Shown here: positions 62,430 to 64,000 of the stretch, one piece after another
How positions within the stretch are numbered: position 1 is the first letter of the stretch
Layout: each line of letters begins with the position of its first letter
The notes under the pieces: generated by a model
What the model was told of the DNA's origin: nothing
Database searches by the model: none
Seen by the model: the letters and a program-made list of their open reading frames with translations, nothing else
Made by a program: the position numbers and the translations under genes
NCBI GenBank assembly: GCA_029817715.1
Contig: JARUPY010000090.1
Span: 372,001 to 436,000 of the forward strand
DNA: 64,000 bases
Reading direction: 5' to 3'
Origin: Melastoma dodecandrum
Lineage: Eukaryota > Streptophyta > Magnoliopsida > Myrtales > Melastomataceae

Positions 62430-62822
62430 ATGGCCGAGAACATCCCAGGTGCCGACGCCGCGATGGGCAGCTACGCGACCGGAACGAAGACGCTGCAGAC
62501 GTTCGCGAGCGAGATGCAGCGGCTGTCGAAGGAGTCGATGGAGCAGACGACCTCGCTGATGGAGCAATTGCGCAACGCCAAGTCGATGGAGGAGGTCGTC
62601 TCGATCCAGACGACGTTCCTGCAGCGCAGCTTTTCAGGCTATGCCGAATACACCCGCCGCTTCAGCGAACTGATGATGACGCTGCCGATGGAGCTGGCGC
62701 GCCACGGTCAGGCCGCCTTCCAGCAGAACACCGAGCGGATGACGCAGGCGGCGCAGCGCCTCGGCGACGAGGCGCAGAAGGCCGGCGAGGCCATGAAGAA
62801 CGAGGCGATGAAGGAAGTCTGA
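62430..62822 (+). CDS. Phasin family protein
   Basis: 130-residue helical protein of the phasin family (TKTLQTFASEMQRLSKESME, VSIQTTFLQRSFSGYAEYTRRFSEL, QRLGDEAQKAGE). Phasins coat polyhydroxyalkanoate granules and limit their size, or act as general stress proteins. GGGAGA lies upstream of the ATG at 62430. No other PHA genes are adjacent. Confidence 0.88.
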   Translation: MAENIPGADAAMGSYATGTKTLQTFASEMQRLSKESMEQTTSLMEQLRNAKSMEEVVSIQTTFLQRSFSGYAEYTRRFSELMMTLPMELARHGQAAFQQNTERMTQAAQRLGDEAQKAGEAMKNEAMKEV

Positions 62823-62913
62823 CCGGGAGGCGGGTCGCCGACCGGCACGGTGGACCCGCCCTTCGCGCCGGGGTAGGCATTCGCATGCTTTCCCTCGCCC
62901 GGACGTCGTCGTC

Positions 62914-63426
62914 GTGCTGACGCTCATGTTGCTGCGCCACGCCAAGGCCGTGCAGCAGTCGCGCGGCGACGATTTTGCGCGCGACCTGCAGGAGAAGGGG
63001 CACCGCGATTCCGGCCGGCTCGGCGGGTATCTGCGCTCGCACGACCTGGTGCCGGATGTCGCGCTCGTATCCGCCGCGGCCCGCACCCGCCAGACCTTCG
63101 ACGGCCTGATGGCGACCATCGAGGCGCCGGTGGCGGCGACCTACGACGAGGCACTCTACAATGCCACCGCCGGCGAAATCCGCGGCATGCTGAAGGGCAC
63201 CGCGCCCGGCGTGCAGACGCTGATGATCGTCGGGCACAATCCCGGCATCGCCGACCTCGCCGCGATGCTGGCGCGCGACGGCGACCTCGCCGAGATCACG
63301 CGCCTGCGCCATCACTTCGCGCCGTGCAGCCTCGCGATCATCGTCAGCGACGGCGAGGATTGGGCCGACGTCGCCGCGCGGGGCGGCCGCCTCGACCTTT
63401 TCCTGCAGCCCGAGGATCTCGGATAG
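62914..63426 (+). CDS. SixA-type histidine phosphatase
   Basis: 170-residue member of the histidine phosphatase superfamily. The catalytic LLRHAKA (RHG-like, His nucleophile) is near residue 6, SAAARTRQTFD near 53, and the second catalytic His in IVGHNPGI near 107. SixA removes phosphate from histidine of phosphorelay proteins; other substrates are possible. The start is a GTG at 62914. It may be in one operon with the following ArsR gene (8 bp). Confidence 0.85.
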   Translation: MLTLMLLRHAKAVQQSRGDDFARDLQEKGHRDSGRLGGYLRSHDLVPDVALVSAAARTRQTFDGLMATIEAPVAATYDEALYNATAGEIRGMLKGTAPGVQTLMIVGHNPGIADLAAMLARDGDLAEITRLRHHFAPCSLAIIVSDGEDWADVAARGGRLDLFLQPEDLG

Positions 63427-63434
63427 GGCAAGCG

Positions 63435-64000
63435 ATGGATCACGGGCCGAAGATCGCGCAGGTGGCTCAGCTCGTCGGCGATCCGGCCCGCGCCAACATG
63501 CTGGCGCGGCTGATGGACGGCCGCGCGCTGACCGCCAAGGAGCTGGCCGAGGTCGCCGGCGTGTCGCCGCAGACGACCAGCGGCCATCTCGCCAAGCTGC
63601 AGGGCACCGGCCTGCTGTCGGTCGCGCGGCAAGGGCGCCACCGGTACTTTCGTCTGGCCTCGGCCGAGATCGCGCGCCTCCTCGAGGCAATCATGGTGGT
63701 GGCGCCAGCGACCGCGACGCCGAAGACCGGCGTCCCAGCCGGCGGCCGGCGCGACGCCGACAAGCTGCGCGAGGCCCGGACCTGCTACGACCACCTCGCC
63801 GGGCGTGTCGCCGTGGCCGTAGCGGATGCGCTCGCCGAGCGCTGCTGCCTTGACCTCACGCCCGACGGCGGCGACGTCACGCCCCTAGGCCTCGCGTTCT
63901 TCGAAAGAGCGGGTATCGCGCTGCCGACGGCCTCGCGCCGCCGTGCCTATTGCCGGCCCTGCCTCGACTGGAGCGAACGGCGCCCGCATATCGCCGGCGC
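63435..64000 (+). CDS. ArsR family winged-helix regulator, cut by the window edge
   Basis: From the ATG at 63435 the frame is open to the end of the window (188 codons). The N-terminal 80 residues form the ArsR domain: DPARANMLARLMDG, ALTAKELAEVAGVSPQTTSGHLAKLQGTGLL and RQGRHRYFRLA. A long C-terminal part follows with several Cys (ERCCLD and YCRPCLDW) that could bind metal. Full length and regulated genes lie outside the window. Confidence 0.85.
   Translation, partial: MDHGPKIAQVAQLVGDPARANMLARLMDGRALTAKELAEVAGVSPQTTSGHLAKLQGTGLLSVARQGRHRYFRLASAEIARLLEAIMVVAPATATPKTGVPAGGRRDADKLREARTCYDHLAGRVAVAVADALAERCCLDLTPDGGDVTPLGLAFFERAGIALPTASRRRAYCRPCLDWSERRPHIAG

Overview
The window looks like a chromosomal segment of a high-GC alphaproteobacterium, most likely in the order Hyphomicrobiales (Rhizobiales). 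Evidence: a GcrA cell-cycle regulator with a cluster of GANTC (CcrM-type) sites upstream, a phasin, DUF6101, DUF2853, DUF4170 and DUF2934 family proteins, an argD-argF-hslO operon, and palindromic intergenic repeats of the kind common in this order. I see no rRNA, tRNA or CRISPR array. Most genes are ordinary housekeeping or envelope genes in short operons on both strands.

Layout. 0.1-6 kb: a large exported multicopper oxidase, a short-chain dehydrogenase, a small AT-rich island (orphan DarT1-associated NADAR antitoxin, a fragment resembling the toxin N-terminus, a decayed transposase) and serC. 6-16.5 kb: a DUF4239 membrane protein, a DUF2946/TonB receptor/PepSY uptake module, and an operon of a Tat-exported sulfatase, its formylglycine-generating enzyme and a second DUF4239 protein, with a deleted third DUF4239 copy beside it. 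15.5-19.3 kb: coaA, hisE, glcF, an exported Lys/Pro-rich protein and a Uma2-type nuclease. 19.2-33.1 kb: three parts of the ligase-associated DNA damage response (ATP-dependent ligase, Lhr-like helicase, metallo-beta-lactamase-fold exonuclease), scattered among an ABC exporter, an orphan RelB-like antitoxin, a broken azoreductase with its HxlR regulator, and a flavin monooxygenase. 33-39 kb: thiE, a MltB-type transglycosylase, several small proteins, a DUF4142 protein and pheS. 39-47 kb: a D-2-hydroxyglutarate dehydrogenase-like flavoprotein, gcrA, and argD-argF-hslO. 47-53 kb: a GntR regulator with a palindromic operator candidate, an SDR enzyme, then cysQ-DUF4170-waaA. 53-64 kb: ppk2, copA, an acyltransferase-SGNH fusion, a ModE-like HTH protein, the efeUOB iron-uptake operon, a phasin, a SixA-type phosphatase and a truncated ArsR regulator at the edge.

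The most unusual feature is a family of about 55-bp double-hairpin repeats arranged as head-to-head inverted pairs (REPIN-like). Three pairs and one degenerate single copy are intergenic. Two further pairs lie in frame inside the coding sequences of the DNA ligase and the Lhr-like helicase, two members of one repair pathway, adding about 50 residues to each protein. Other points of note are the orphan NADAR with its decayed neighbourhood, the azoreductase with a TGA in place of a conserved Trp codon, a 153-bp tandem duplication at the end of the D-2-hydroxyglutarate dehydrogenase-like gene, and the GANTC cluster upstream of gcrA. Codon-level start choices rest on visible Shine-Dalgarno sequences and on signal peptides; family assignments come from recognised motifs, not from a database search.
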